64,000 nucleotides of DNA from Culicoidibacter larvae (GTDB lineage Bacteria; Bacillota_I; Bacilli_A; Culicoidibacterales; Culicoidibacteraceae): NCBI RefSeq assembly GCF_005771635.1, contig NZ_VBWP01000007.1, positions 62,001-126,000 on the forward strand. Reading direction: 5' to 3'. The notes beneath the pieces are model-generated. The model did not search any database. It worked only from the letters and a program-made list of their open reading frames with translations, and was not told where the DNA came from. The position numbers and the translations under genes are program-made. Shown here piece after piece: positions 44,172 through 54,494 of the stretch (its first letter is position 1; each line of letters begins with the position of its first letter).

Positions 44172-44836
44172 AGTACTTCCTCCACTCTATAGCCAACACC
44201 TTTGACCGTTTGGATAAAGGTGTTGCCAAGTTTTTTTCGAATATTGCGGACATGCACATCAATAACCCGTTCATCAACATAATCATTATAGCCCCAAATC
44301 AGGGTTATCAATTGCTCGCGTGAATAAACCATTTTTGGATTGGCCATCAGCACTGCCAGAATCTCAATTTCCCGAGCTGTCATTTCAATTTGCTGACCAG
44401 CTTGAGTGACACTGTTTTTAGTAACATCCAATGTGACTTGATTCACTCGCAGCAACTGACTTGTTTCACCATATACCCGCCGCATCAACGCGCCAACTTT
44501 AAACAGTAAAACCTTCAACGAGAATGGTTTTACCACGTAATCATCAGCCAAAGCAAACACCGCTTCCTGGGTTTGCTCATCATTTAAAGCACTGATGGCA
44601 ATCACCGGTACCGAGCTCAGTTTACGAATTTCTTTCAGAATTGTTTGTCCATCAAGAGTTGGCAACATCAAGTCTAAGATCAGCATGTCCACCTTGTGGC
44701 TATAAAATTTTTCTAAGCCGATAGCGCCATCGACACTGCTTATAACCAAATAACCATCTGCCCGCAAAAATGAACAAATTGCCTCATTGATATCCGTGTC
44801 ATCCTCAATCACTAAAATACATCGCTTCTCTTGCAT
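44168..44836 (-). CDS. OmpR-family response regulator
   Basis: 222 residues from the ATG at 44836 (an AGTAGG-type SD; an upstream GTG at 44854 is possible). Receiver domain with phospho-acceptor Asp55 in LILDLMLP and a lysine in VVKPFSLK. Winged-helix output domain ending TVKGVGYRVE. The receiver carries the classic KPF motif, unlike the two cassette regulators, so it belongs to another subgroup. It is cotranscribed with the kinase downstream. Confidence 0.93.
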   Translation of the reverse strand: MQEKRCILVIEDDTDINEAICSFLRADGYLVISSVDGAIGLEKFYSHKVDMLILDLMLPTLDGQTILKEIRKLSSVPVIAISALNDEQTQEAVFALADDYVVKPFSLKVLLFKVGALMRRVYGETSQLLRVNQVTLDVTKNSVTQAGQQIEMTAREIEILAVLMANPKMVYSREQLITLIWGYNDYVDERVIDVHVRNIRKKLGNTFIQTVKGVGYRVEEVL

Positions 44837-44875
44837 CTGCGCACCTACTCTCACTTTTTTGAATCATGATTTATA

Positions 44876-44904
44876 ATTATTATATATGCGTCATGTTAAG
44901 TCAA
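44876..44904 (-). promoter_or_regulatory. Promoter candidate of the stand-alone two-component system
   Basis: TTGACT followed at 16-17 nt by TAATAA or AATAAT on the minus strand; the -10 is ambiguous in an AT-rich stretch. Confidence 0.5.
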
Positions 44905-44922
44905 TATGAAGAAAAGAAAAAA

Positions 44923-44951
44923 AACCGGTGATGGCCGAGCCATCACCGGTT
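44923..44951 (-). terminator. Terminator of the GlcNAc kinase-like gene
   Basis: AACCGGTGATGGC/GCCATCACCGGTT perfect 13-bp stem followed by eight T-rich bases. Confidence 0.92.
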
Positions 44952-44957
44952 TCAACT

Positions 44958-45830
44958 TTATTCAAAAATAACTGCCTGTGTAATATCTATATGCTGCGAA
45001 CTCACTTCACTGCAAGTAAATGCATGCTCGAGTTGGCGGCGAATACGATCCTGCATATATAAATTATTCTGCAGCACACTGCCCCAGAACGCATAGCACT
45101 GCGGCTGAATCCCAAACTCCTGCAACGCAACAATAACCTGATCAGCAAAGGCATCAGCGCTATCGCTCAGTATTGTCTGTGCCACCACATCTCCCTGCTC
45201 GGCAAGCTCGGCGACAATCTTTGCTAACGCCGCTGTCTCCGCTTTGTTCTGCTTATAAAGCTTCGGCACCGCTGCCCGAATCGTCTCGGTGCCGAGCGCT
45301 TCCAGCAACGCGCTGCTTAACACATCGTTCTGCCCGCGGTCAGCTTGATGCATCGCGTGCATCAAGCCACGCTTAGCGATGTCGTAGCCACTGGATTCAT
45401 CACCAAACAAATGCCCGTAACCACCAATAATCCGGTACTCACTTGCTGCCCGCACCACCGCAATTGAACCGGTGCCAGCGGAAAGCAATAATCCTGGCTG
45501 ATTTTGGAAAATCGCCTTATGTGCGAAAACAACATCATTATAAACCGCTACCTTCGTCCGGTAAGCTGCTTCCATAGTTTCAATCAATGACGGCAGCAAT
45601 GGATGATTAAGCACCCCAGCCATGCCGATAACAATCTTAGCAACTTCAATCTCACCAAGTGCTGACAATGCGCTCCCGGTCGCCTCATACACAATTTGAA
45701 TTGCGACTTCTTTATCATTGGCAAGATTGGTTCCTAGCCCGACAAAATCATGCAACTTATTACCTTGTTCATCATAAATACCGACATGGGTTTTAGTCCC
45801 GCCAACATCAATTCCAACCGCTACTCGCAT
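44958..45830 (-). CDS. N-acetylglucosamine kinase-like protein (BadF/BadG/BcrA/BcrD ATPase family)
   Basis: 290 residues from the ATG at 45830 (GGAAGTG upstream). Actin-like ATPase fold: GIDVGGTKTHVG (phosphate 1), VYNDVVFAH, LLSAGTGSIAVV (phosphate 2) and IIGGYGHLFGDESSGYDIA. The GDE/SG motif is typical of GlcNAc kinases of this family. It probably phosphorylates GlcNAc or another amino sugar in the cytoplasm, which would complement the muropeptide recovery genes nearby, though it is not in that operon. Its central part (about 45170-45400) is GC-richer than its flanks. Confidence 0.85.
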   Translation of the reverse strand: MRVAVGIDVGGTKTHVGIYDEQGNKLHDFVGLGTNLANDKEVAIQIVYEATGSALSALGEIEVAKIVIGMAGVLNHPLLPSLIETMEAAYRTKVAVYNDVVFAHKAIFQNQPGLLLSAGTGSIAVVRAASEYRIIGGYGHLFGDESSGYDIAKRGLMHAMHQADRGQNDVLSSALLEALGTETIRAAVPKLYKQNKAETAALAKIVAELAEQGDVVAQTILSDSADAFADQVIVALQEFGIQPQCYAFWGSVLQNNLYMQDRIRRQLEHAFTCSEVSSQHIDITQAVIFE

Positions 45831-45925
45831 CAAGCGTCACTTCCTTTAAAACAAGCATAAAAGACTTGGTAAAATAAATCAATCAAAAACCAATATTCTG
45901 GCAGTTTTTTTCATAAAAAGCGAAA

Positions 45926-45960
45926 AAAGCAGGCTTCCCCCGAAGCAGGCAGCCTGCTTT
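45926..45960 (-). terminator. Second terminator downstream of the LPxTG gene
   Basis: AAAGCAGGCT/AGCCTGCTTT stem followed by TTTCGCTTTTTATG on the minus strand. Confidence 0.78.
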
Positions 45961-46052
45961 TCAAAATTCTCCCAACAATTAAATCCAGAATGACATAGTT
46001 AAAAGACTGAAGATTAAAAGCGATAGTTCCATGTGAGAATTAACAAATTAAA

Positions 46053-46080
46053 AAACTGTCAGCCAGAGAGCCGACAGTTT
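46053..46080 (-). terminator. Terminator of the LPxTG surface gene
   Basis: AAACTGTC/GACAGTTT stem followed by TTTAATTTG on the minus strand. Confidence 0.8.
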
Positions 46081-46092
46081 TAAAACTTCCTA

Positions 46093-46138
46093 ATAGAGCA
46101 ACAAACAGCGAATTTCGGGGGACTGTTTATTGCTCTAT
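46093..46138 (-). other. Long 3'UTR hairpin of the LPxTG gene
   Basis: ATAGAGCAATAAACAG and CTGTTTGTTGCTCTAT form a 16-bp stem with one G-T pair and a 14-nt loop containing CCCCC. No T-run follows, so it is more likely an mRNA-stability or regulatory element than a terminator. Confidence 0.6.
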
Positions 46139-46167
46139 CGCGAAGGAGGAGCGGTGCTCCTCACTTC

Positions 46168-49100
46168 CTATTTATTACTCTTTTTGCGGCGATAAAATAA
46201 GTATCCGCTTATCAATACAATCAATGATCCAACACCAATTAATTCTAATTGATTTTGTCCGGTTACCGGAAGCGCTGGCGCCTCGGTTGTATCGGTAACT
46301 GTCATGGTAATATCAGTTGCTAATTCACTAGTACTGTTCAATGCGAATGTAGACATTGTTGTTGCTTCTTGATGCTTGATTGTCAGCATGAAGTCACCAA
46401 CTGCCGGATTTAAATGTACCGTACTAATATTAGAAACTTTTAACGGAGTTAATACTTCCGCCGTCTCATCGTTCCATGCTTTCGCATTTGAACGAGCAAG
46501 AATTTCATCTTCCAATGTGCCATTAGCAATAAACGCTTCTAACTCATCAAAAGTAATTTCAAAGTTAGTTGCTTCAAGTTGCCAAGTGCCATCAGCAATC
46601 AAATCTTGCCAGTCGGCGATTAAGGTTAATCCGCCTGCCGGCATTGTGATTGTGCCGCTGTAACTTGTGTCAGCCGCGTCTTTCCAACCTAAGAACTTGT
46701 GTCCAAACCATGTTGGTGCAGTGACCGCACTTAGGTCAACTGTGCTGTCAGTTACTTGAATGATATCTGCCGGTTGGGTAGCTATGTTACCACCATTCAC
46801 ATCGAAGGTGATGGTTTGGTCTAACGCTGTCCAGTGTGCTTCTAAGACAAGCCCGCCTGCTGGTACAGTAACTACACCAGTATATTGTGTACTACCTACA
46901 TACCAACCATCAAATTGGTAACCAGGACGTGTTGTACTTACAGTATCAAGGTCAACGGTTGTATCAGTTTTTGCGGTGATTGAGGCAACGCCACTTCCAC
47001 CTTTGGTGTTAAAACTGATTACTTGGTCATTGGCAGTCCATTTTGCTTTGAGTGCGAGTCCACCAACCGGCATTGTGAATGTTCCGCTGTGTTGTACATC
47101 GCTTGCATCGAACCAGCCGACAAAGCTATATCCGGCTCTTGTTGGGTTGGCTAATGCATCAAGATTCACTGATGAATCTGTTGGTTGCGTCAATGTTGCT
47201 GGTGCTCCGGTTCCGCCATTAGCATCAAAAGTAATGTTTTGATCATCAGCAGTAAACTGTGCGTATAATGTTTTGTTTGACGCTGGCATCTTGTTAGTTG
47301 CGAAGTTCCACTTCGTTCCGCCAGTTGCGGCATCAAACCAGCCACTGAATGTATAACCAGATTTAGTTGGTACTGTTGCCGGTTCTACTACTAAGGCATC
47401 AAAGGCAACGGTTTGCGTACTTGTTGTCCCCTGATCGTTAAATGTCAGTGTGTAATTGTTTCTTGTGTATTGAGCATACAAGGTTTTGTTTGATGCTGGC
47501 ATTTTGTTGGTCGTGAAGTTCCACTTCGTACCACCAGTTTGGGCATCAAACCAACCCGCAAAGGTAAATCCAGTTTTTGTTGGTGTTGTTGGTTCAGTTG
47601 CTAATGTATCATAGACAACGGTTTGAGTAGTTGTCGCGCCATCATTATCAAATGTCATGGTATAACTATTGATAGTAAATTGCGCATATAGCTTCACAGC
47701 ATTCGCTGGCATTTTGCTGGTCGCAAAGTTCCATTGCGTACCACCAGTCGCTGCTGTAAACCACCCAGTAAATGTATATCCAGTTTTCACTGCATCAGCA
47801 GGTTTCGTTGCTAATGTATCAAATGTTACTTGTTCATCAGCAGGTTTTGTGCTTGTTGCGCCATTAGTCGCAACATCATAACTTAGTACATACTTGTTAG
47901 CCGTATATTGTGCATATAATGTTACATCAGCTGTTCCTACTGTATATGGGAAGGTTACTTTTGAACCACCGGTTGCTGCGGTGAACCAGCCATTGAATGT
48001 ATGTCCGGCTTTTGTTGCCGTTGGTTCAGTCGTGATTGCTTCACCAGGGTATTTATTGATTGACGCGGTAGCACTTGTTCCAGTATTTGGATTAAAAGTT
48101 ACTTCCACCGCTTCAATAATTCCGGCATTCACACTATCAAAGCCGACTGCACTTGGTGTTAAGCTTGATGTTGTAGCTTTATCATGAGTAGCAGTTGGTG
48201 TTGGCGTACTGCCGCCACTTGTTACCGGACTAAAACGTGTACTATCATCACTATTTGGATTGGTAAAGACAATATCTACATTTTGTGCTTTATCTAAGCC
48301 TAAGAAGGCATAGCTACCATCGACACCATCTATTGTTTTAGTTGTCGTTGTTTCGATGACAGTTGTTGTTCCCGCCTCCAAGGCAACGACTGTCACCCCA
48401 TTACGCCCAGTTTCTCCAACATCTTTTAAACCATTTCGGTTGGCATCATTAAACACTAGACCTTTTACCACACCGGTTTTCAGACGAATTGCGATTGGCT
48501 CACTTGGTTTATATCCAGCAGCCCCGGCAATTACTCGGTGAATCCGCGCTGAATAAATGTTAACATTCCCGGCATTAGCATCTGCATCCGGATCACTTAA
48601 AACTAATGGGAAGCTGAACGATTCGTTAAATCCATCAGGAATTGATGTATTAGTCGTTACTTTCACCATCCGAATATCGTCTTTGTTAGCAATTGCACTC
48701 CAAGGTACAAAGGCTGCAGAGTCTTTATCGGTTGCATAAGTTGTCGCGTATAACACGGTATAGCCTAATGTTCCTGTAGGAATGACCGGTTGATCAATTG
48801 AAGCTGTCCAAGTGAATGCTTCTTTTTGAAGATGAACACTTGGGTCAAAGTCAGTTGGTGTACTTGGGATTAAATCAGTCGCTTCTCCCGCTTTTGGAAT
48901 CGGAATAAGCGCGGTATAACCTTCAATTGTATTTCCTGAATTATTGGCAACAGTTAATTGGTATTTAGCTGCTCCTTCAGGGTTTAAGTCAATGATAGAC
49001 TGATTAGTACTATAGTCATAGCTTACCCATGGTCCATTATTTAGATTCGCAGCACTGGTAACGGTAAAGTCTTTTTGTGCTTGCAAGTAGATAACTTGTG

Positions 49101-51423
49101 TAGTATGCATGGTTCCAACTAATTTAGTAGTATTACCGGTGCCATCAACATTATATTTATTGGCCGCTACATTATTTTGACTCGCTGTATTACTTTGCGT
49201 TACTCCTGTATGTGGTATTACTTGTAAAATATTCGAGAGATTATATGCGACCGTTGGTATATCTTTGCGTACGGCCATTGTATATTTTAAAGTTGGTGCC
49301 GCAGTTGCAACGCCATTTTCACGATAACCACCAACTTTTAAATATGGCAAACTAATTTTATAGACGGTATTACCGGTATTATCAGTGGTTGCGACCGGAA
49401 TAAAATCTCCATTCGTAGCACTGTATGTTAAGCCGTTTTCAGTATCTATCACTTCAATCGTGCTTGGATCAATAATGAAATATTGGTCTTCTCGTAAATA
49501 GATATCAAACCCTTTTTTACTTTGCGCCATACTTGTTGTCAATATGCCCTGATACGAAGTATTTATTGTGCTTGAAACATTAATCGTTTCGCCAGCCATT
49601 TTAGTTTGATTGGCTAAATTATTACCAATTATTGGGCCAAATGCGCTTCCCGCCGCAATTGTTCCGGTGTGGCTTGCACTATGCGCATTAACTCCATTAA
49701 AGTCACCATCATTTGTTGTGGTTACTGTTGAAACAAATGTTGACGCATTTGGGTTAACAATTTTCCCCCAATAGCCAAAGTTCATGGTTGATTGATAGTA
49801 ATAGTTATTATACGCATTTGTTCCTGCACGTGAAACAAAATTAGTCGCATCATAAGTAATTTCCTTAATATACTCATCTGGATATCCAAGAGATGACATT
49901 GTAAAATCGACATAACTACTTGTCCCCTCAAAAGTACCATTTACGGCTTTACTAGGGAGTGTAATTGTACGATTATTAGTTGTTATTACTATATTAGTCG
50001 CAGCAGTATTGGTTCCGACTAATAGACGAACTTTCTTTACTTGAACAACGGTATCATCAAAAACAACTTTAATACTTTGATTGGTTGCTGTTTCTGCGCT
50101 CCGGTTAGCCACGTTAAAGTTTCCTAATGCAACTACATCGCTACTCGAAATATCTACAGCATTGTATGCAACTGTTGTAGCGGTATCCGAAGTAGTTAAT
50201 TCGTTAGTAAATGGTGCTACTACATTTATTGCATTATTATCGGCAGACAAACTACCGCTAAATGGTGTGTTGCTGCCATAAGGAATAGCTGTGTAAGAAG
50301 CGCTGGTTGTACCAACACTAATCGCTGTATCCGCGGCAACACTAGTCGGTACTGTAACATTTATTCTCAATGTACTTACTGAATAATAATCTATAAATTT
50401 CAATTTGACAATTGTATTGTTGGCATCACTAGCTGTATCTAATGTATAGGTCATATTACCATTATTGCCATTAGCTATAGACACATTGTTGACAACTAAT
50501 GGTTTCGGTATTAACCAAGTCATTTCCAATGATTTAAATAGCAAACCACCACTTCCAACTCCGCCACCAATTCCGCCACCAATTCGACCGTTCATAGTAT
50601 AGTCTAGGTCAACGCTTGCGCCTTGTTCAACAAAGTATGATTTTCGACCCATTGGCTGAATTCTAAAAGTACTACCAATCTCTATACTTTCAAAAGTCTC
50701 ATCTTCATGAACAGTTGTTGTTCCATTTACATCGCTGATAACTTGTACATTCAACAAATTATCCAATACTCGGTTGTTCATATTAATTGCAAATTCTCTT
50801 TGCAATTTAACCATTGCTTCAACACCAATTGCCGTTGTACCCGGTGAAATTTCGTATACCAATTGTCCGCTGCCTGGTTGGAAACCATAAATCGGTCCAT
50901 CAGCAGTGAAAGTCGCATTACTGATAATTCCTTGCTTATCAGCCGGTAACAAACTTGCATCAAATACCCAAGCGCCACTCACTTTTTTCATTCCGATAGC
51001 ACTAGCCAACTCGAAACCTGGCGCAACGGTAATTACAATCTTACGGTTAGTGACTGATGTTGAGCCATCGAACGTTGCTTGCACACTCAAAGTTCGCGCA
51101 TTATTTGACAAATCGTTAATGCTGTAATATTTGTTGTTTACCGCACTTAAGTCTTCACCATCAAATACTGCAACTCCCGGAGTTGAAAATGGAGAAATTT
51201 TTGAAAACACGGTCGGTTGATCCGCTTCCGGCTCAACCTCAGCATCCGCATCAAGGTTTTCATCACTTACCGAATTCTGCACATCGGTATTTTCTTCGCT
51301 CGCGGTATTCGTTTCACTCGCTTGATTATTATCGCTTAATGCAAAAACTGATAAATCAGCCTGCATCGCTACAATCGCTGCTAACAGTAGCACACTTGTA
51401 AGTATTTTAATATATTTTTTCAT
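46168..51423 (-). CDS. LPxTG-anchored multidomain surface protein, cassette 2
   Basis: 1751 residues with AGGGGG 8 nt before the ATG. The signal peptide is about 1-29, followed by a Glu/Asp-rich spacer. A long strand-rich adhesin-like region (about 65-980) has no recognised named domain. An SdrD/Cna-B-type domain (about 980-1070) contains [17 protein letters not shown]. Seven InlB-type B-repeats (about 1105-1605) follow, each with a [14 protein letters not shown]-like core and an LYAQYT or KAKWTA ending. An AKAW-type Ig-like domain (about 1607-1690) contains [15 protein letters not shown]. The sortase signal LPVTGQ (about 1718), a hydrophobic helix and RRKKSNK end the protein. It is a cell-wall adhesin by architecture. 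It lies directly downstream of a two-component system and small Ig-like membrane protein, with its own promoter after a terminator. Confidence 0.92.
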   Translation of the reverse strand: MKKYIKILTSVLLLAAIVAMQADLSVFALSDNNQASETNTASEENTDVQNSVSDENLDADAEVEPEADQPTVFSKISPFSTPGVAVFDGEDLSAVNNKYYSINDLSNNARTLSVQATFDGSTSVTNRKIVITVAPGFELASAIGMKKVSGAWVFDASLLPADKQGIISNATFTADGPIYGFQPGSGQLVYEISPGTTAIGVEAMVKLQREFAINMNNRVLDNLLNVQVISDVNGTTTVHEDETFESIEIGSTFRIQPMGRKSYFVEQGASVDLDYTMNGRIGGGIGGGVGSGGLLFKSLEMTWLIPKPLVVNNVSIANGNNGNMTYTLDTASDANNTIVKLKFIDYYSVSTLRINVTVPTSVAADTAISVGTTSASYTAIPYGSNTPFSGSLSADNNAINVVAPFTNELTTSDTATTVAYNAVDISSSDVVALGNFNVANRSAETATNQSIKVVFDDTVVQVKKVRLLVGTNTAATNIVITTNNRTITLPSKAVNGTFEGTSSYVDFTMSSLGYPDEYIKEITYDATNFVSRAGTNAYNNYYYQSTMNFGYWGKIVNPNASTFVSTVTTTNDGDFNGVNAHSASHTGTIAAGSAFGPIIGNNLANQTKMAGETINVSSTINTSYQGILTTSMAQSKKGFDIYLREDQYFIIDPSTIEVIDTENGLTYSATNGDFIPVATTDNTGNTVYKISLPYLKVGGYRENGVATAAPTLKYTMAVRKDIPTVAYNLSNILQVIPHTGVTQSNTASQNNVAANKYNVDGTGNTTKLVGTMHTTQVIYLQAQKDFTVTSAANLNNGPWVSYDYSTNQSIIDLNPEGAAKYQLTVANNSGNTIEGYTALIPIPKAGEATDLIPSTPTDFDPSVHLQKEAFTWTASIDQPVIPTGTLGYTVLYATTYATDKDSAAFVPWSAIANKDDIRMVKVTTNTSIPDGFNESFSFPLVLSDPDADANAGNVNIYSARIHRVIAGAAGYKPSEPIAIRLKTGVVKGLVFNDANRNGLKDVGETGRNGVTVVALEAGTTTVIETTTTKTIDGVDGSYAFLGLDKAQNVDIVFTNPNSDDSTRFSPVTSGGSTPTPTATHDKATTSSLTPSAVGFDSVNAGIIEAVEVTFNPNTGTSATASINKYPGEAITTEPTATKAGHTFNGWFTAATGGSKVTFPYTVGTADVTLYAQYTANKYVLSYDVATNGATSTKPADEQVTFDTLATKPADAVKTGYTFTGWFTAATGGTQWNFATSKMPANAVKLYAQFTINSYTMTFDNDGATTTQTVVYDTLATEPTTPTKTGFTFAGWFDAQTGGTKWNFTTNKMPASNKTLYAQYTRNNYTLTFNDQGTTSTQTVAFDALVVEPATVPTKSGYTFSGWFDAATGGTKWNFATNKMPASNKTLYAQFTADDQNITFDANGGTGAPATLTQPTDSSVNLDALANPTRAGYSFVGWFDASDVQHSGTFTMPVGGLALKAKWTANDQVISFNTKGGSGVASITAKTDTTVDLDTVSTTRPGYQFDGWYVGSTQYTGVVTVPAGGLVLEAHWTALDQTITFDVNGGNIATQPADIIQVTDSTVDLSAVTAPTWFGHKFLGWKDAADTSYSGTITMPAGGLTLIADWQDLIADGTWQLEATNFEITFDELEAFIANGTLEDEILARSNAKAWNDETAEVLTPLKVSNISTVHLNPAVGDFMLTIKHQEATTMSTFALNSTSELATDITMTVTDTTEAPALPVTGQNQLELIGVGSLIVLISGYLFYRRKKSNK
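46600..48110 (-). repeat. Seven InlB-type B-repeat coding units
   Basis: The units encode the Listeria-Bacteroides repeat with alternating [17 protein letters not shown]-type inserts in the first four and shorter forms in the last three. They are similar but not identical in DNA, so array size could change by recombination. Confidence 0.85.
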
Positions 51424-51459
51424 TATTATTGCCCCCTAAAAGCTTCTTCTTACACATTA

Positions 51460-51487
51460 ATATTATCATTCCCTGTATGGCAAACAA
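51460..51487 (-). promoter_or_regulatory. Promoter of the LPxTG surface gene
   Basis: TTGTTT, a 16-nt spacer and TAATAT with an extended TGA on the minus strand. Confidence 0.55.
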
Positions 51488-51522
51488 TGTATATTCATAT
51501 GGAGATTGTGTAGATTGTGGAA

Positions 51523-51555
51523 AAAGGATGCGCCCGCATTTCGGGCGCATCCTTT
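51523..51555 (-). terminator. Terminator between the small Ig-like gene and the LPxTG gene
   Basis: AAAGGATGCGCCCG/CGGGCGCATCCTTT 14-bp perfect stem followed by TTTCC on the minus strand. It separates the regulatory part of cassette 2 from the adhesin gene. Confidence 0.88.
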
Positions 51556-51561
51556 CATTTT

Positions 51562-52275
51562 CTACCGACTAATCAAATACATAACTTGTTTCACTACCTT
51601 CGATGTAATCAGATAATGAATCAGTAATAACAGTAATGGCAATAAAAACATGATAATTAATATCACATGCACTACTATACTGAACCAAGTTTCATAATCC
51701 ATAAACGTAAATGGATTATTTGGATATTTGGTCTCATACCAGCTCGCCCCCATATTTTGCTGATATGCTTGATTTATATTTATCACGTTTGAAGTCACGC
51801 TTACTTGCACCGTCGTGCTCGGTCCATCAAGTGCTGAAACCGTCAGCGGATAAGTACCCACTTGCGGCCTTACCTGACTGGCATCAACATTATTTATGCT
51901 GACTGTATCTAAAGTATCAGTTCGCCAAGCTCGCGCTTCAGTCAGGCGAACCCACTCTTCGTCCGTCATATTTTGTAAAGCATCACCGCTTATTGATACA
52001 TCCTTAGCATCAATTGCAATACTGCCGCTGACAATAGTGTTCTTTGCTTTTATTGTCATGTAGACAACTTTCTCCAAAAGCAAATCGCCATCTTGATATT
52101 GAATCGTCACCGCATAAGTGCCCGCTTCTTTACCTTCGGCATACAGCTGCCGTAATTCCTCGGCAATCGCCTCTTGCTCTGACTGCGGAATCACCATACT
52201 TACCGCTGCAACCGGCATCACTGTTGCCAACAATAAACCGATGCTACACAAAATTATAGCTACAATTTTACGCAT
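51562..52275 (-). CDS. Small membrane protein with Ig-like ectodomain, cassette 2
   Basis: 237 residues from the ATG at 52275, which overlaps the kinase stop by 8 bp; a longer frame to 52299 lacks a good SD. Signal peptide about 1-24, ectodomain about 25-185, transmembrane helix about 197-222, short basic tail. The ectodomain has GTYAVTIQYQDGDLLLEKVVYMTI, closely matching GTYPVQIKYYD and LEKIVYMTV of the cassette 1 protein, then an ARAWRTDT motif and GTYPLTV. The gene order and overlaps are the same as in cassette 1. Function unknown; I infer a partner of the kinase. Confidence 0.78.
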   Translation of the reverse strand: MRKIVAIILCSIGLLLATVMPVAAVSMVIPQSEQEAIAEELRQLYAEGKEAGTYAVTIQYQDGDLLLEKVVYMTIKAKNTIVSGSIAIDAKDVSISGDALQNMTDEEWVRLTEARAWRTDTLDTVSINNVDASQVRPQVGTYPLTVSALDGPSTTVQVSVTSNVININQAYQQNMGASWYETKYPNNPFTFMDYETWFSIVVHVILIIMFLLPLLLLLIHYLITSKVVKQVMYLISR

Positions 52276-53689
52276 GCTGATCACCTGCCTCAGGCTCACC
52301 TAGCGGCAAACGAATTTCCAAACACACGCCATCACCTACCGGACTGAATGTACAAACCCCATTATTAGCAGCAACCATTGTCTTGATTGTATACATACCA
52401 ATCCCGGTTGCATTCGGATTCTCAGCTCCGGCTGAATAAAACAAATCGAATACGCGTTCAAAATCAATCTGACTGGTATCCTGCAAATCATTATACGCCT
52501 GCAAAACAATCTCACTATCCTGCTGATAAATTTCTAATTCAAACTTACCGCCTGCCTCAGTATAACTGCACGCATTGGCAATCACATTATGAATCAGCTG
52601 CTTCAACTGAATCGGATCAATAAAAATATTTAGATTCCGTGGCCCATCAAGATAATGCTTAATCTTACGTTCCTTAAATAACGGCTTGAACTTACGAATC
52701 ATTGTTCGCACCACTTCAATAATATCAACATCTTGCTTCTGTGCAATCGCTGAACCACGCTCCTGTTTTAGAATCTGCAACGAATCAACAATTTCACTCA
52801 TCAAGTACTGATTATTATGCTCCATCTCATTTAAAATTGCCGTTGCCTCAGCATCACCCTCAACCAGCTTGCGCACCTGATCAATCTGCATCTCCTCAAT
52901 ACTAAGCGGTGCTTTCAGATCATGGATTAAAGCCCGAACAAGTTGAAGTTTATCCCGATAAACTTCCTGGCGCTCCTGTAATTCACGTTCCAACAAGGTA
53001 TATTGTACACCGATAGAATCAAACTTCCCGCGAAGATCATCAGTAAAATAACTCAGCTCTTCTGATAACAAATCATATTCACTGTCCGCATCGATCGGCG
53101 CCACTTCGTTCAGTCGGTACTCTTTCAATTTAAAAATATTATCGCGTAGCCGGGTCAGCGGCGAAATCAAATTTCGGAACATAATAACAATCATCACAAT
53201 AATGATGGCACAAAGTAAAATAACCCCGCCAATAACAATTGCAAGTACTACCTCAAATAAAAATTGTGGACTCAACTGATAAACTGCCAGCCAAACCTGA
53301 TACTCAGTACCATCCTGCCCCGAATAAAGAAATGCACCCTGATAGTTCAAAACATCCGGGCTGATAGACTCATTCAACAATGCAAAATCAGTGGTTGGCA
53401 TCGATGAATAAATTGGTGCCGCTGGTGAAATAACCACCAGCTCAGCACTCTTGCTCTCAGTAATTGCAGCAAAGGCCTCCGCCATTGCTGCCTCACTGCC
53501 GCCTGCATCAAGCACATTTAAAACTTCCTGTTTTATTTCTTCTACCTTATTATTAGTCAAAGTATCATAGATGGTTGGAATATTAAATATCAGCAAACTA
53601 AGCAACATAATTAAAACAAGATAAACAGCAATAATTACATAAAACAACTTACTCCATTTGCGTTGCTTTAACTTATTCAACCCATTCAT
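52268..53689 (-). CDS. Sensor histidine kinase, cassette 2
   Basis: 473 residues. TM1 is about 17-38, an extracellular sensor of about 110 residues follows, TM2 is about 150-175, then a HAMP-like linker. H-box LIHDLKAPL with phospho-acceptor His256, N-box NVIANACSYT, G2 region TGIGMYTI. The G1 motif is unusual (AYNDLQDTSQID), lacking the normal glycines. The sensor and linker align with the cassette 1 kinase. It overlaps the regulator by 17 bp and the small Ig-like gene by 8 bp. Confidence 0.9.
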   Translation of the reverse strand: MNGLNKLKQRKWSKLFYVIIAVYLVLIMLLSLLIFNIPTIYDTLTNNKVEEIKQEVLNVLDAGGSEAAMAEAFAAITESKSAELVVISPAAPIYSSMPTTDFALLNESISPDVLNYQGAFLYSGQDGTEYQVWLAVYQLSPQFLFEVVLAIVIGGVILLCAIIIVMIVIMFRNLISPLTRLRDNIFKLKEYRLNEVAPIDADSEYDLLSEELSYFTDDLRGKFDSIGVQYTLLERELQERQEVYRDKLQLVRALIHDLKAPLSIEEMQIDQVRKLVEGDAEATAILNEMEHNNQYLMSEIVDSLQILKQERGSAIAQKQDVDIIEVVRTMIRKFKPLFKERKIKHYLDGPRNLNIFIDPIQLKQLIHNVIANACSYTEAGGKFELEIYQQDSEIVLQAYNDLQDTSQIDFERVFDLFYSAGAENPNATGIGMYTIKTMVAANNGVCTFSPVGDGVCLEIRLPLGEPEAGDQHA

Positions 53690-54341
53690 AACCTATACCC
53701 CTAATTGAAACAATACTTGAAAGCTCAAGTTTTGCCCGTAATTTTTTTACGTATGTATCAACCGTCCGTAAATCACCAAAAGCATCACTCATGCGCCAAA
53801 TAGTTTTTAAAATCTCTTCCCGGGTTAAGACAACATTCTTATTTTTCAGAAAAAACAACAATAATGCAAACTCCTTACCGGTAAGATGCTGCTCCTCGCC
53901 TTCTTTAACCACCAGCCGCTTCTTAATATCTACTTCTAAATCTTCGTAATCACTGTAGAGATGCTCAACTTTCTTTTCACTTGATTGTCGCATTGCACTC
54001 TCTAAACGCTTCAATATAATATTAATTGAAGTTGATTTCTTTAGATATTCAGTCGCATGCAAGTCAAAACTCTTCAACTCATCTTCTTCATCATCCGAAC
54101 CAGTTAAAATAACAACCTTCACATCCTCATCATACTTCCGCAACAACGACAAAAATTGATGCCCATCAATTGAAACCATCATTAAATCACTTATTACCAG
54201 GTCATAAACTCCTTCTCGGAATAACCTTAACCCATCCGCTGCATTGTCAGCACAGTCTACTGCATAGCCCTCTAAAACTAACAAATCACGAATTACTTCT
54301 TGATACTGCGGATCATCATCCACAAACAAAATACGCTTCAT
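53673..54341 (-). CDS. OmpR-family response regulator, cassette 2
   Basis: 222 residues. Receiver with acidic D8/D9/D10, phospho-acceptor Asp52 in VISDLMM, Thr80 and Lys101/Lys102. The winged helix ends SIRGIGYEW, matching SIRNVGYRW of the cassette 1 regulator. A strong GGGGGG SD precedes the ATG. Unlike cassette 1, it has a short untranslated leader of about 40 nt from a consensus promoter. It is the first gene of the cassette and the likely activator or repressor of the surface protein downstream. Confidence 0.93.
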   Translation of the reverse strand: MKRILFVDDDPQYQEVIRDLLVLEGYAVDCADNAADGLRLFREGVYDLVISDLMMVSIDGHQFLSLLRKYDEDVKVVILTGSDDEEDELKSFDLHATEYLKKSTSINIILKRLESAMRQSSEKKVEHLYSDYEDLEVDIKKRLVVKEGEEQHLTGKEFALLLFFLKNKNVVLTREEILKTIWRMSDAFGDLRTVDTYVKKLRAKLELSSIVSIRGIGYEWVE

Positions 54342-54388
54342 ATTAAGTTGCCCCCCATAAGATAAAACGTCGCCCCCGTACTACTAGA

Positions 54389-54418
54389 ATTATATCCATA
54401 AAAATCCTTAAATGTCAA
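54389..54418 (-). promoter_or_regulatory. Consensus promoter of cassette 2
   Basis: TTGACA, an 18-nt spacer and TATAAT on the minus strand; predicted start near 54382, 41 nt before the regulator ATG. Confidence 0.85.
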
Positions 54419-54454
54419 TTTAATGAAAAATACACATTTGTTTCAAACATCAAA

Positions 54455-54485
54455 AAGTGCTGTATTTACAAGAAATACAGCACTT
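54455..54485 (-). terminator. Terminator of the EF-hand protein gene
   Basis: AAGTGCTGTATTT/AAATACAGCACTT stem followed by TTTGATG on the minus strand. Confidence 0.85.
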
Positions 54486-54494
54486 CCAAAATTT

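Larger units (their letters stand above)
45831..46167. other. 337-bp non-coding stretch with four hairpins
   Basis: Between the LPxTG gene stop (46168) and the GlcNAc kinase start (45830). It holds a small hairpin (46144-46162), a long 16-bp hairpin (46093-46138), a terminator (46053-46080) and a second terminator-like stem (45926-45960). No open frame with an SD is seen. Confidence 0.75.
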
